From Mycoplasma sp. 1578d (lineage in GTDB: Bacteria; Bacillota_I; Bacilli_A; Mycoplasmatales; Metamycoplasmataceae): a DNA stretch of 64,000 nt. Below the pieces are notes generated by a model. That model did not search any database. It was not told the DNA's origin and saw only the letters and a list, made by a program, of their open reading frames with translations. The stretch is from positions 620,001-684,000 of the forward strand of contig NZ_CP102081.1 of the NCBI RefSeq assembly GCF_024582695.1, read 5' to 3'. The position numbers and the translations under genes are program-made. Of this stretch, positions 48,001 through 61,111 are shown in pieces. Position 1 is the first letter of the stretch. Each line of letters begins with the position of its first letter.

Positions 48001-48657
48001 CAAACCAAACGAACCTAAAAATGTTCCCAAGTTAACATTTTTGTTTTTGTCAATTTTAACTTTAACTGTATCAAGTGTGTTTGAAGTGGTTTTGTGCGAA
48101 ATTTCAATTCATGAACCAATTCTTGGTAGCACTTCAACTTTATTAAAAAGGTCATCAGATTGTTTATTTCTAACATTAAGTCCAAAGTATGCTCCAGGTG
48201 AACGGATAAGCTGTGAAACGATCACTTTTTCGCTTCCATTGATAATAAAACTTCCACCAGAAGTCATATATGGAATTTCACCAATTAAAACTTCATCGGT
48301 ATTAACCTCTCCAGTTCCAGTTATTTCACGTTTTAGTGTGACATAAACTTTTGCTGAAAAGTTAATTCCTTTTGATTTACATTTTTTGATCTCTTCACTT
48401 TCTGAAGTAGATTTTTTAAAAGGTAGCTCAACACGCAAGCTCCCTTTCAAATAATCAAGTGAAACTTGCTTGTTTGCAGCTTCAATTGGATAAATTTCCA
48501 ATAATTGTTCGTTGATTTTTTTGGTCATGAACAAATGAAAACTCTCTTTACTGGTCGAGAGAATATCTTCAACAGGGAGAGAATGTTTAGTGATAGAATA
48601 ATCTCTTCTTAATGTTTTAGGTCCAAACTTACGAATTTTGTAATTTTTTTGACTCAT
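45055..48657 (-). CDS. rpoB: DNA-directed RNA polymerase subunit beta
   Basis: 1200 residues with TGA as Trp. Landmarks: [22 protein letters not shown] (N-terminal lobe), the rifampicin region with [49 protein letters not shown], and [14 protein letters not shown]. In the first of these the usual Asp of the Rif pocket is read as Asp in LSQFMDQ, and the 'H526' position is Asn in LSEVSNKRR, a change commonly seen in naturally rifampicin-resistant mollicutes. The C-terminal clamp has [21 protein letters not shown] 48657 with GAAGGGAAGTT upstream. Operon with rpoC. Confidence 0.98.
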
Positions 48658-48704
48658 AACTTCCCTTCATTTCTTTTTTAAAGATGTACGCAATTAGTAT
48701 ATAA

Positions 48705-48713
48705 ATTTTACCA
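48705..48713 (-). promoter_or_regulatory. Extended -10 promoter for rpoB-rpoC
   Basis: The minus strand reads TGG-TAAAAT, 47 nt before the rpoB start. It is the same TGGTAAAAT nonamer as at ftsY and secDF, but here a ribosome binding site and a leader are present. Confidence 0.55.
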
Positions 48714-48771
48714 TAAAAGAAATTTATTTGTCCGGTTTTTTAAATATTTTGAATATTGTCAAAAATTGAAT

Positions 48772-48801
48772 AAAAAAATCAGATTTAAACCTGATTTTTA
48801 G
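48772..48801 (-). terminator. Terminator after gpsA
   Basis: The minus strand has AAAATCAG-GTTTAAAT-CTGATTTTTTT, overlapping the gpsA stop codon. Confidence 0.75.
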
Positions 48802-49799
48802 TATTCATTTATCAAAAAGTCAGTCAGTAAAATCGGTTCTTTGGATCCGTTCAAAACTGCGATAATGCTTTCTAATAATGGGATGTTTTTAATGTTATTA
48901 GCTTGAATTATTTTGCTCAGTGCTTTAGCACTTGAAAACCCTTCTACAGTAACCCTTTGCATTTTAAGTGCTTCTTTAAGACCGTTTTCAGCAACTGCAT
49001 ATCCAAAAGTAAAATTACGGCTCTGAGTTGATGAACAGGTTAAAAAAATATCACCAATTCCCACCAATTCAAAACCAATATTAGGATTTGAATTTGGTTT
49101 AATTTGTTTAATCACACTTAAAATTTCTTTAGTTCCAACCGAAATTAGTGCAGAATGGGGATTTTTACCTAGATGAGTGAAAGCTGAAATTCCAATCCCA
49201 ATTGCTAGCACATTTTTTAGTGCCGCAAAAATTTCTCCAGCATATTCGTCTTGACAAGGAACTAATTTAAAATAATTATTATTAAATTTTGAAATTAATT
49301 CGTGTTCAAATTCTTGATCTGAAGCAAATACATTAATGAGCGTTAAATGTTCATTAAACACTTCAGTAGCATATGAAGGTCCAGCGAAAGTTGCAAAATA
49401 TTTGATATTTCGCTTGAGTTTGGTTTTAATTAAATCAGATAAAAAATCACCAGTTTGATCATCAAACCCTTTTGAAACATTGATAATATTCACTTTACGT
49501 TTTTTGAGCAAAGCTGAAATTTGTTTTAACGCACTTCTTATGGCAACAGACGGAATTGCAATGACAAGAGTTTGACAATCTTTTAAAACAAATGATAAAT
49601 CATTAGAAGCTTGAATTAAATCTTTATTTGCAAATGATCTTGAGCCAAAAAATTTACGGTTATATCCTTGATTAATTTCATTGATTTCTTCATTGTTAAT
49701 TCCGTACATTTTAACTGAATGACCATTTTGGGCTAATAAATTGGCTAGTGCACTTGCTCAAGCACCAGTTCCAATAAAGGAAATATATTTTTTGCTCAT
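48798..49799 (-). CDS. gpsA: Glycerol-3-phosphate dehydrogenase [NAD(P)+]
   Basis: Makes glycerol 3-phosphate from dihydroxyacetone phosphate for phospholipid synthesis. 333 residues. Rossmann loop GTGAWASALANLLAQNGH (residues 10-27; the usual GAGSWGTALA is changed but keeps G-x-G-x-W). Then NVSKGF, FAGPSYATEV, the catalytic Lys in ALKNVLAIGIGI and GIGDIFLTCSSTQSRNFTFG. ATG 49799 has no ribosome binding site; TATAAT lies 7 nt upstream. Trp from TGA in the glycine loop. Confidence 0.93.
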
Positions 49800-49806
49800 A
49801 TTTTAA

Positions 49807-49812
49807 ATTATA
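49807..49812 (-). promoter_or_regulatory. -10 box of gpsA, 7 nt before the start codon
   Basis: The minus strand has TATAAT followed by TTAAAAT and the ATG. Leaderless-type arrangement. The gene could also be read from the tRNA-Trp upstream, since no terminator separates them. Confidence 0.5.
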
Positions 49813-49849
49813 TTATTTTGTACATCTTAAGTTCAGAGAAATAAAAAAA

Positions 49850-49924
49850 TGGCAGGAGTAGCAGGATTCGAACCCACAACACACGGGGTTGAAGCCCGTT
49901 GTTCTACCGTTGAACTATACTCCT
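49850..49924 (-). tRNA. tRNA-Trp (anticodon UCA, reads UGA)
   Basis: 75 nt with encoded CCA. Acceptor AGGAGTA pairs with TACTCCT. Stem ACGGG/CCCGT holds the loop CTTCAAC, giving anticodon UCA. This is the tRNA that decodes UGA as Trp in mycoplasmas and supports genetic code 4 for the window. Confidence 0.95.
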
Positions 49925-49947
49925 AAGCCTAAGCTATATTATTATAG

Positions 49948-50175
49948 CTATTTTTTTAAATTTTCAATCAACAAAATAATATCGCTAATTTTTTTGATAT
50001 TTTTAAGTTCTTGATCTGGAATTTGAATATCAAACTTTTCCTCAGCGTCAACAACAATTTCAACTAAATCAAGTGAATCGATTTGCAATTCTTCTAATAA
50101 AGTTTCATGATTAAAAGATTTCTTAGTATATTTTTTTAATTCTTCAAAAACAATTTCTTTTACTGATTTGCTCAT
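49948..50175 (-). CDS. acpP: Acyl carrier protein-like protein
   Basis: 75 residues. The phosphopantetheine site is LQIDSLDLVEIVVDAEEKFD with Ser34. Lipid metabolism is minimal in mycoplasmas, so the acyl chain it carries is uncertain. ATG 50175 has no ribosome binding site; TATAAT lies 6 nt upstream. It follows the MG284-MG286-like cluster on the same strand, the same order as in M. genitalium (MG283 to MG287). Confidence 0.9.
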   Translation of the reverse strand: MSKSVKEIVFEELKKYTKKSFNHETLLEELQIDSLDLVEIVVDAEEKFDIQIPDQELKNIKKISDIILLIENLKK

Positions 50176-50181
50176 AATTAA

Positions 50182-50187
50182 ATTATA
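50182..50187 (-). promoter_or_regulatory. -10 box of acpP, 6 nt before the start codon
   Basis: The minus strand has TATAAT, then TTAATT, then the ATG at 50175. There is no ribosome binding site. Confidence 0.55.
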
Positions 50188-50198
50188 TTATTAATAAA

Positions 50199-50606
50199 TT
50201 AATCATAATCTAATTTAAATTTATAAGATTTAGTATATTCTTTGTCCTTTGAAATAATTTTAATATGAATGTCAATTTCATATTCACTGATAATATTTCA
50301 GTGAAAATTAATATCGCCTTCAGGGATATTAATTCGCTTTGCTAGATCGTTAATTAACTCATAAACAATATCTTCATTTAAAATTTTCTCCCCATCTTTT
50401 GTGGATAAAAATTCTTCAAAATAGTTTGGTTCTAATTTAGGGAAGATATTATATTCTTCTTTGACTGGTTCTTCAGTTTGTTTTTGTATTTCAGTTTTGC
50501 TTGGTTTTTGAAAATACTTATAAGCATAATATCCGCCAATACTCATTCCAATTGAAATGATTAGAATTAAAAAATATTTAATCTTATTATTAAATGAATT
50601 ATTCAT
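50199..50606 (-). CDS. Conserved membrane protein, positional MG286 homologue
   Basis: 135 residues. One N-terminal transmembrane helix (about 11-30, FLILIISIGMSIGGYYAY), then an extracytoplasmic or cytoplasmic domain with a charged linker rich in Glu/Lys and a short mixed alpha/beta end. Trp from TGA near residue 104. I do not recognise a domain. It overlaps the next gene upstream (50599-51705) by 8 nt and lies directly before acpP, matching the M. genitalium order proS-MG284-MG285-MG286-acpP. Assignment to MG286 rests on position. Confidence 0.7.
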
Positions 50607-51705
50607 CTTTGCGTTTTGAGTAAATTAACAATGAAGTAATGTCAGTAATCTTTTGTTTTAAATTAAAATCAATTACTTTATCAATTGCAATTTGAAATGA
50701 ATTCTGAGTATCTTCAAAGTATTTAATTTCAATTATTTTTAAAAATCGCTTTGATTTTTGTGAAAATTGAGAATTTTTATTCAAAACAATATTACGAACG
50801 AAGTTTAATTTAAATTCTTTAAATTTAATTGAAATTTCACTACTAAAATTACCTGAAAAATATTTTGGAAGAATTATTCCGCGTTGTGAATTGCTAAAAT
50901 TACTAATCGAAACATTGTTATCTGTATTAAAAGTGTTGTAATGGAACGGCAATTCATAAGTATTTCAAATGTCTTTTTTAGAATCTCAATTACTTGAATT
51001 AAGATTTAGATTTTTGTAAGCTATATTAAGTTTTCCTGAAATGAATTTGTCAAATGCAACGGTTACCCCTTCAATTTGTGGTGCTGATTTGTCTTTCCGT
51101 TTTTTTGTGAAAATTCGGTTAAATTGAGGATTATAAAATATTTTTAAATTACCTAAATTATTAATTCTTTTTTGATTAGATAAATCATTAATTTGAAAAT
51201 TAACATTTAGGTAATTTCTGTAGATTTTATAATTATCTTTTGAAAGAACAAAATTGTATTCGCTCACAATTTTAGCATTGGAATAAATATTTTTCATAAC
51301 AATATTTTGCTCAATATTATCAAAATCTGAAAAATCAATGTAAAATACACCGATGTCTTTTTGGTTCTTTTTAAAAACTATTACAATGTTTTTTATTTTA
51401 GAATAAGTAAGGTTAATATCTTCAAAACCTAAATTAAAGTTTTTTAAATTGTAGTTAAAATGATCAACAATTACCTTGTTGTTAATCAAAATTGATACAG
51501 AATATTGATTTTTATCATCATTTTCTAAATTTGAAGCAAAATTAAGATCAAAAAACCCATTGCTCATAATTTTATCAATGTTAAAATAAGCAATAAAATC
51601 TGCTGGTAAATCTGTTGAAATTCATTTACATTGAACTCTTTGATTGTCTAAAATATACGTACTCTCATCACTCAACTTGTGCTCGTAATTAATCGGATAA
51701 TCCAT
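50599..51705 (-). CDS. Conserved protein of unknown function, positional MG285 homologue
   Basis: 368 residues with two TGA Trp joining the fragments. No transmembrane helix or signal peptide. The sequence alternates strands rich in Asn, Ile, Phe, Lys (FNLGFEDINLTYSKIKNIVI, LKIFYNPQFNRIFTKKRKDK), suggesting a beta-rich cytoplasmic protein. The ATG at 51705 lies inside the end of the upstream gene (17-nt overlap), implying coupled translation. Placed as MG285 by gene order between proS and acpP; sequence identity was not tested. Confidence 0.7.
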
Positions 51706-52012
51706 AGATTAATAAGCAATTCAAAAAATTATTAACGGCTATTTTGCGTTTTTTGTAATATGTCGAGCGTGAAAAATAGCTTATATATCATTTCTCGTCT
51801 CCACGATTTTGTGGAGTAAGTAAAATTTTGTGATCGATTTTATCTAATTTATTAATACAAGAGTTAATTTTTGAATATACAATTGAATCTACCGATTTTT
51901 CTTTTTTAAAATCTGTAAATTCATTATTAAACGTATTTCAAAAGAAAAGTATTTGTTCAGCTAAATTAGATTTGATTTTTTCTCGTTTATTTAATGATTT
52001 TTTATTTTTCAT
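51689..52012 (-). CDS. Small helical protein with HTH-like end, positional MG284/MPN403 homologue
   Basis: 107 residues, visible only with TGA as Trp (FFWNTF, EKWYISY). Charged N-terminus (KNKKSLNKREKIKSN), a helical middle, and a C-terminal stretch WYISYFSRSTYYKKRKIAVN that resembles the recognition helix and following helix of sigma-70 region 4/ArpU-type helix-turn-helix proteins. No catalytic residues. ATG 52012 follows GAGGTATT. It begins 69 nt after proS and overlaps the next gene by 17 nt. Position matches MG284 of M. genitalium. A regulatory DNA- or RNA polymerase-binding role is only suggested. Confidence 0.65.
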
Positions 52013-52065
52013 AATACCTCTTTTACTTAGTAATAAGAAAAATTGAAAAAATCAAGAAAAAAACT

Positions 52066-52095
52066 GTAATTTTTTACAGTTTTAATATGCTTTTG
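52066..52095 (-). terminator. Terminator after proS
   Basis: The minus strand has AAAACTGTAA-AAAA-TTACAGTTTTTTTC overlapping the proS stop codon. It lies before the three-gene cluster, so that cluster may have its own promoter or rely on read-through. Confidence 0.7.
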
Positions 52096-53518
52096 CAAAA
52101 AGAACGTATCGATTCGCACTTGCTTGACACTTAGTGAAGATGCATTTATTTTCCTTGTCTGGTTTGTTAAAATCTTTTGGCACACATCTTGCAGTAGCTC
52201 CGGTTTCTTCTTTAATTTGAATTTCAGCATAATCCGAGCAACAAAATGGTGCGATAACAAATTTTTGTTCTGCAATAGCTTGTTTGAAATCATTATAATT
52301 ATCAACAAAAACAGTGTTTGCTTCAAGACGGGCTTTAGCTTGTTCATATAAATTATCGTGAATTTTATCTAATATTTGACCAATAATTTTCTTAACTTGG
52401 TCAACTGGAACCAATTCTTTTTCAAGGGTGTCTCTTCGAATTAATGTAACCATATTATTTTCTAAATCTCTTGGTCCAACTTCGATTCGTAGTGGAACAC
52501 CTTGAATTTCGCTATTTGAAGCTTTGTATCCTGGGGTTTTATCACTTCGATCAACTCTGACACGATATTTTCTTGATAAGACTGTATTTAATTGGTCAAC
52601 TACTTGCTTAACTTGTGGGTTTTTGTCTCCAAAGAGTTCTAAAATATCAACTTGAATTGGAGCAACTCATGGTGGAATAATAATTCCGCGATTATCTCCA
52701 TGTGTCATAATAATAGCTCCGATTAAACGGGTGGTAATTCCTCAAGAAGTCCCGTAAACAAACTCTTTTTGGTTATTTTTATTTTTAAATTCAATTTGGT
52801 ATGGTTTAGAAAAGTTTTGAGCTAAATAATGACTAGTTCCAGCCTGTAGAGCCTTTCCATCTTTCATCATTGCTTCAATAGTATAAGTTGAGCATGCTCC
52901 GGCAAATTTTTCATGTGGAGTTTTTTTACCCACAACTACTGGGATAGCTAAATAATTTTTTAAAAACTTAGCATAAGTCCCTATCATAGAACGAGTAAAC
53001 TTTCTTGCTTCCATTGGGTCAGCATGGCATGTGTGCCCTTCTTGTCATAAAAATTCACGGCTTCTTAAAAAAGGGTTGGTAGTTTTTTCTCAACGCAACA
53101 CATTAGCTCATTGATTATAAATGATCGGAAGATCATTGTATGAATCAATTGATTGCTTGAACAATTCGGCAAAGAGTACTTCTGAAGTTGGGCGAATATA
53201 TAATTTTTCACTTAGTTCTTTAGATCCAGCATGAGTTACAGTTGCTAGTTCGGGGTTAAACCCATCTAAGTGTTCTTTTTCAATTTTAAAAAGTGATTCG
53301 GGAATTAAAAGGGGTAAATAAACATTTTGCACCCCTTTTTCTTTTAAAATCTTATTAAAATGAGTTTGAATTAATTCTCAAATCCCATATGAATTAGGAA
53401 GATAAATGACACTCCCTTTCGTTGAACCATATTTAATTAAATTACCATTCTTAACAACGTCAGTATATCATTTTGCAAAGTCTTGCTCTAAAGGAGTGAT
53501 TTTATCTAGTTTTTTCAT
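52082..53518 (-). CDS. proS: Prolyl-tRNA synthetase (archaeal/eukaryotic type)
   Basis: Class II synthetase for proline, 478 residues. Motif 2 is [26 protein letters not shown], split around residues 138-163, with RPTSE before it. The TSHYLAQNFSKPY and motif 3 region HGDNRGIIIPPWVAP follow. The C-terminal zinc-binding-like segment ends in VLFAKAY, the hallmark Tyr terminus of the archaeal-type enzyme, without the bacterial editing insertion. ATG 53518 has no ribosome binding site; TATAAT is 8 nt upstream. Confidence 0.96.
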
Positions 53519-53526
53519 ATTATTAC

Positions 53527-53532
53527 ATTATA
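53527..53532 (-). promoter_or_regulatory. -10 box of proS, 8 nt before the start codon
   Basis: The minus strand has TATAAT, then GTAATAAT, then the ATG. There is no ribosome binding site. Confidence 0.5.
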
Positions 53533-53567
53533 TAGAAATTAAGCTGTTTTAAGTGCAAAACCGTATA

Positions 53568-53590
53568 AAAAAATCACCATAATGGTGATA
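53568..53590 (-). terminator. Terminator after tRNA-Gln
   Basis: The minus strand has ATCACCAT-TATGGTGAT then TTTTTTTATAC, directly after the tRNA 3' end. Confidence 0.7.
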
Positions 53591-53665
53591 TGGCTGCCCC
53601 AGTTAGATTCGAACTAACGCATGGTGGAACCAAAACCCACTGCCTTACCGCTTGGCTATGGGGCA
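53591..53665 (-). tRNA. tRNA-Gln (anticodon UUG)
   Basis: 75 nt with encoded CCA. Acceptor TGCCCCA pairs with TGGGGCA. The anticodon loop TTTTGGT gives UUG. It sits 4 nt after tRNA-Tyr and shares its transcript. Confidence 0.94.
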
Positions 53666-53669
53666 AAAA

Positions 53670-53753
53670 TGGTGGGGGGAGAGGGATTCGAACCCCCGAA
53701 TCCTAAGAAAGTGGGTTACAGCCACCCGCATTTGGCCGCTTTGCTATCCCCCC
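53670..53753 (-). tRNA. tRNA-Tyr (anticodon GUA)
   Basis: 84 nt with encoded CCA and a long variable arm. Acceptor GGGGGGA pairs with TCTCCCC/TCCCCCC. The anticodon loop CTGTAAC gives GUA. Confidence 0.94.
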
Positions 53754-53827
53754 ATTTTTGAGTTGTTGCTTTATTATTATATAACAAAAATTTTAAAAGC
53801 AAACTTTTTTCAAATCTATTTTGCGAT

Positions 53828-53856
53828 AAAAATAAGGGGATGTCCTCCCCTTATTA
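53828..53856 (-). terminator. Terminator after the P-type ATPase gene
   Basis: The minus strand has AATAAGGGGA-GGACA-TCCCCTTATTTTTAT, starting at the stop codon. Confidence 0.8.
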
Positions 53857-53857
53857 A

Positions 53858-56581
<2,724 letters not shown>

Positions 56582-56611
56582 CTCTCTCCTTTTTTTTAAA
56601 ACTGGTCTATA

Positions 56612-56650
56612 AAATTGTAAAAGCGATTAAGAAATCGCTTTTATTTTATT
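56612..56650 (-). terminator. Terminator after eno
   Basis: The minus strand has AAAAGCGATT-TCTT-AATCGCTTTT with a T-rich tail, 65 nt past the enolase stop and before the P-type ATPase gene. Confidence 0.65.
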
Positions 56651-56714
56651 AATTAACTACATAATAAAAATTTTATTGATCAATAATTGTGTTAAAAAGT
56701 TAATTTATAAACAA

Positions 56715-58109
<1,395 letters not shown>

Positions 58110-58129
58110 TTATATAAAACGTTGTTTTA

Positions 58130-58135
58130 ATTATA
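58130..58135 (-). promoter_or_regulatory. -10 promoter box for eno
   Basis: The minus strand has TATAAT 53 nt before the enolase start. A leader with a ribosome binding site follows. Confidence 0.45.
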
Positions 58136-58185
58136 TTCTTTTTTTGAATTTGCTTCAAAAGGATTTAAATTTAGTTGTTTTATGT

Positions 58186-58212
58186 TAAAAAATGAGCTTG
58201 AAGCTCATTTGT
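58186..58212 (-). terminator. Terminator after the F1-like ATPase cluster
   Basis: The minus strand has AAATGAGCTT-CA-AGCTCATTTTTT, 10 nt past the stop of the beta-like gene. It marks the 3' end of the cluster. Confidence 0.8.
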
Positions 58213-59579
58213 TATTTTTTCAGTTTATCTAGTGATTCGGTTGAACCAATGTATGAAAAGTGCTCTGGCGATAAATGAAGATAATCTCCACGAAGAATTT
58301 TAATAACTGATTGGACGGTTTTTTGTAGTGGTACAAACACTCCAGGAGTATTTCTAAAGTGTTCAGTCATAAAGAATGATTGTGAGAAAAAGTTTTGTAA
58401 TTGGAGTGCTTTTTTAACTATAGTTTGCGATTCTTCGTCTAATTCATCAAATCCAAGAATAATCATTACATCTTCAAGCTCTTTGTATTTTTGAAGCACA
58501 AATTTAGCTTCTAAAATAGCATTATAATGTTCAAGTCCGATAATATCTGGATTCACATTAGTTGATGAAGAAGCTAGTGGATCAAAGGCAGGAAAAATAT
58601 TTTTAGCTGTGATTTCACGTGATAAAAACATTGATGCATTTAAGTGATTAAACACAGCTACAGCTGAAGGATCATATAAATCATCCATTGGTAAGAACAC
58701 AGTTTGAAATGAGGTAATTGAACCATTTTGATTACTATAAATTCTTTGTTCTATCTGTGAAATTTCTGTGTTTAAGGTTGATTGATACCCTCCAACTGAA
58801 AGTTTTTTATCAAGCGAAGAAGAAGTTTCATTCCCTGCTTGAATAAAACGGAAAATGTTATCAATGAATAAGAGCACATTCTCTTTTTGCTCATCTCTTA
58901 AATACTCAGCAGCAGTAATTCCGACCGGAACAATACTCATTCTAGCTCCAGGGTTTTCATTCATTTTGGAAATAAACATAATCGAAGAATCCATTAAATT
59001 GGAATCTCTTAAATCATCATATAACTCAATTGCTTCACGTGAACGTTCTCCTGAACCCACAAAAATAGCTGAGGTATTATTTTGTTGTTTAGAAAGGTTG
59101 AAAATGATTTCTTTCATTAACACGGTTTTCCCAACTCCAGCACCACCGAAAATACCAATTTTTGATCCATCTAAAATTGGAATGAAGAAATCAATAGCTT
59201 TAATTCCTGTTTCAAGAATTTTATATTTATTTTCATAATTAACATTTGGCTTGTTGGTTGAATTCATTTCCACATATTTAAGTTTTTTGGTTGGTGTTTT
59301 ATTAAGTGGTTGGCCGAGAATATCGAAAATTAATCCTTTCGAACTTTCGCCAACTGGCACCATAAAACCGTGGTTAAGAGCTTTGATTTTTCCATTGATT
59401 GAAAAATCGCCTTTTTGTTTCACGATTATAGCTAAGATCGCTTCTTGTGAAACAACTTTTTTTACCAATAACACTGAATCATTTTCATCAACTAGCAGAG
59501 TTTCTAATAAAGGTAAATTATTTTTCTCAAAAGTAATTTCAAGAACATCACTTCATACTTTAGTTATTTTTCCTTGCAT
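58212..59579 (-). CDS. F1-like X0 ATPase beta-like subunit (MSC_0618 type)
   Basis: 455 residues, homologous to ATP synthase beta. Walker A GGAGVGKT (145-152), the catalytic Glu in GSGERSREAIELY (the usual GERTREG is changed after Arg), Walker B VLLFIDNIFRF, and the beta region LSVGGYQSTL. It belongs to the mycoplasma 'type 3' F1-like ATPase, whose genes form a seven-gene cluster with membrane partners in place of F0. In several species that cluster has been linked to the MIB-MIP immunoglobulin-cleaving system. ATG 59579 overlaps the alpha-like stop (TAATG). It ends the cluster, before a terminator. It is not the housekeeping ATP synthase, as neither atpD-typical neighbours nor F0 genes are here. 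Confidence 0.88.
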
Positions 59580-61111
59580 TATTTTGCTCCTTTAAATGAT
59601 GAATGAATTTTACTAATTAGTGCTGAATTTAAGTTTAAATATTCTTTTGGTGCGACAATATTTCAGTTTAAATTGTGCATATCTGAATAAGTTTTAAGCA
59701 AGAAACTAAAATAATCTTTTGGTGCAGTTTTATCTGAAATTTTGCCTTGAATAATATTATTAATTAATTCGGTTGACACTTTGTCTTCTTTGACAAATTT
59801 AATAATAAATTCAATTGCCCGTTGCATTTGATTTTCTTTTAAATTATTTAAAATGTTAAATTGAATAATTTGCGAAGTCAGAAACAAATCATATTCATCA
59901 TAGGAAGTAATTCCTTTTTGGTTGAATAATTTTTCAATCTGAATTCCGGAAATAATTAAATTATTAACTTCTTCATTAAGATCGTATTTAAGAGCAGCTA
60001 ATTTAGTTTGACGTTTAAAAGCACGGTAAATTGTATTGATTGTTTTAGTCGTTTGTGAAATAATCGGTTTTTGTAATCTAGTTCCAATCCGAGACACTGA
60101 TAAATCAATGTTAATGGCAGGATATTTATTTAAAGCAAATAACTCGCTGCTAGTAACAATTTGCCCATCAGTAATTGAAATTACATTTGAGGCAATTAGT
60201 GAGGTAATATCATTGTCAATAGTTTGCAAAATTGGAAGAGCACTAATACTTTTACGTCCAACAAATCTTCCGCTTCGCTCAAGTAAACGTGCATGAGCGT
60301 AAAACATATCACCTGGATAAGCTTCTTTCCCAATTGGTTTTTTAGTTAATAAAGCAATTTCACGGTACACATTAGCATGTTTAGTTAAATCGTCAAAAAC
60401 AATTAAAACATCGTCAAAATATGAAAGGTTTTCAGCATGGGCCATTCCAATATATGGAGCTAGATATTGCTCAAATGGATTTTCAGGCGAAGCATTAACA
60501 ATAATAGTGTAATCTAGAGCATTATGTTCTTTTAGAGTTTGATAAACCCAAGAAACTTGGTTTTGAGTTTGGCCTATAGCCACATAAATACATTTAACGT
60601 TTTTGTCTTTTTGGTTAATAATAGTGTTGAGTGCAATAAAACTTTTTCCAGTTTGACGATCTCCGATAATAAGTTCTCTTTGACCTTTTCCAAGTGGAAT
60701 TAGTAAATCAACAATAGCATATCCTGTGTTTAATTGCTCAGTAAGAGTTTGGTATACCATTAAATCATTTTCAGCTTGAATGGTTTTTGATTGTACGTCT
60801 AAAAATTGACTTGCTCTTACACCAATTGGGAAAATAATGTTTCCGTGAATATCAATTATTTTCCCAAAATATTCAAGCGAAGTTTTTACTAATTTATTTT
60901 CTTGAGCTGGAAGTACTTCTGAACCGACTAAAAACTTTTCTTTATTAGTGGTACATAAACAAAAAGCTGTATTTAAACTAGCACTTATTACCATGAACTT
61001 AACATTCGGATTATTCTTAAGAACTAAAAAATCCCCTTGAGTAAAACTATGGTTCCCTGAAATTTGAACAATATATTCATTAATTGAAGTAATTTGTATT
61101 TTATTTGTCAT
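59579..61111 (-). CDS. F1-like X0 ATPase alpha-like subunit (MSC_0619 type)
   Basis: 510 residues, homologous to ATP synthase alpha. P-loop GDRQTGKS (150-157), the TQNQVSWVYQTLKEH segment, VLIVFDDLTKHANVYREI, AYPGDMFYAHARLLERSGR and the arginine finger region INIDLSVSRIGTR. The family Gln/Arg at the non-catalytic site are kept. The N-terminal membrane-binding helix of true alpha is missing. Trp near the C-terminus is TGA. ATG 61111 overlaps the end of the upstream gene by 11 nt. Confidence 0.9.

Noticed and set aside
58212-61111. Housekeeping F1F0 ATP synthase atpA/atpD
   Set aside because: There are no F0, delta or standard gamma/epsilon neighbours. The order beta last after alpha with a secreted 675-aa partner is that of the F1-like X0 cluster.
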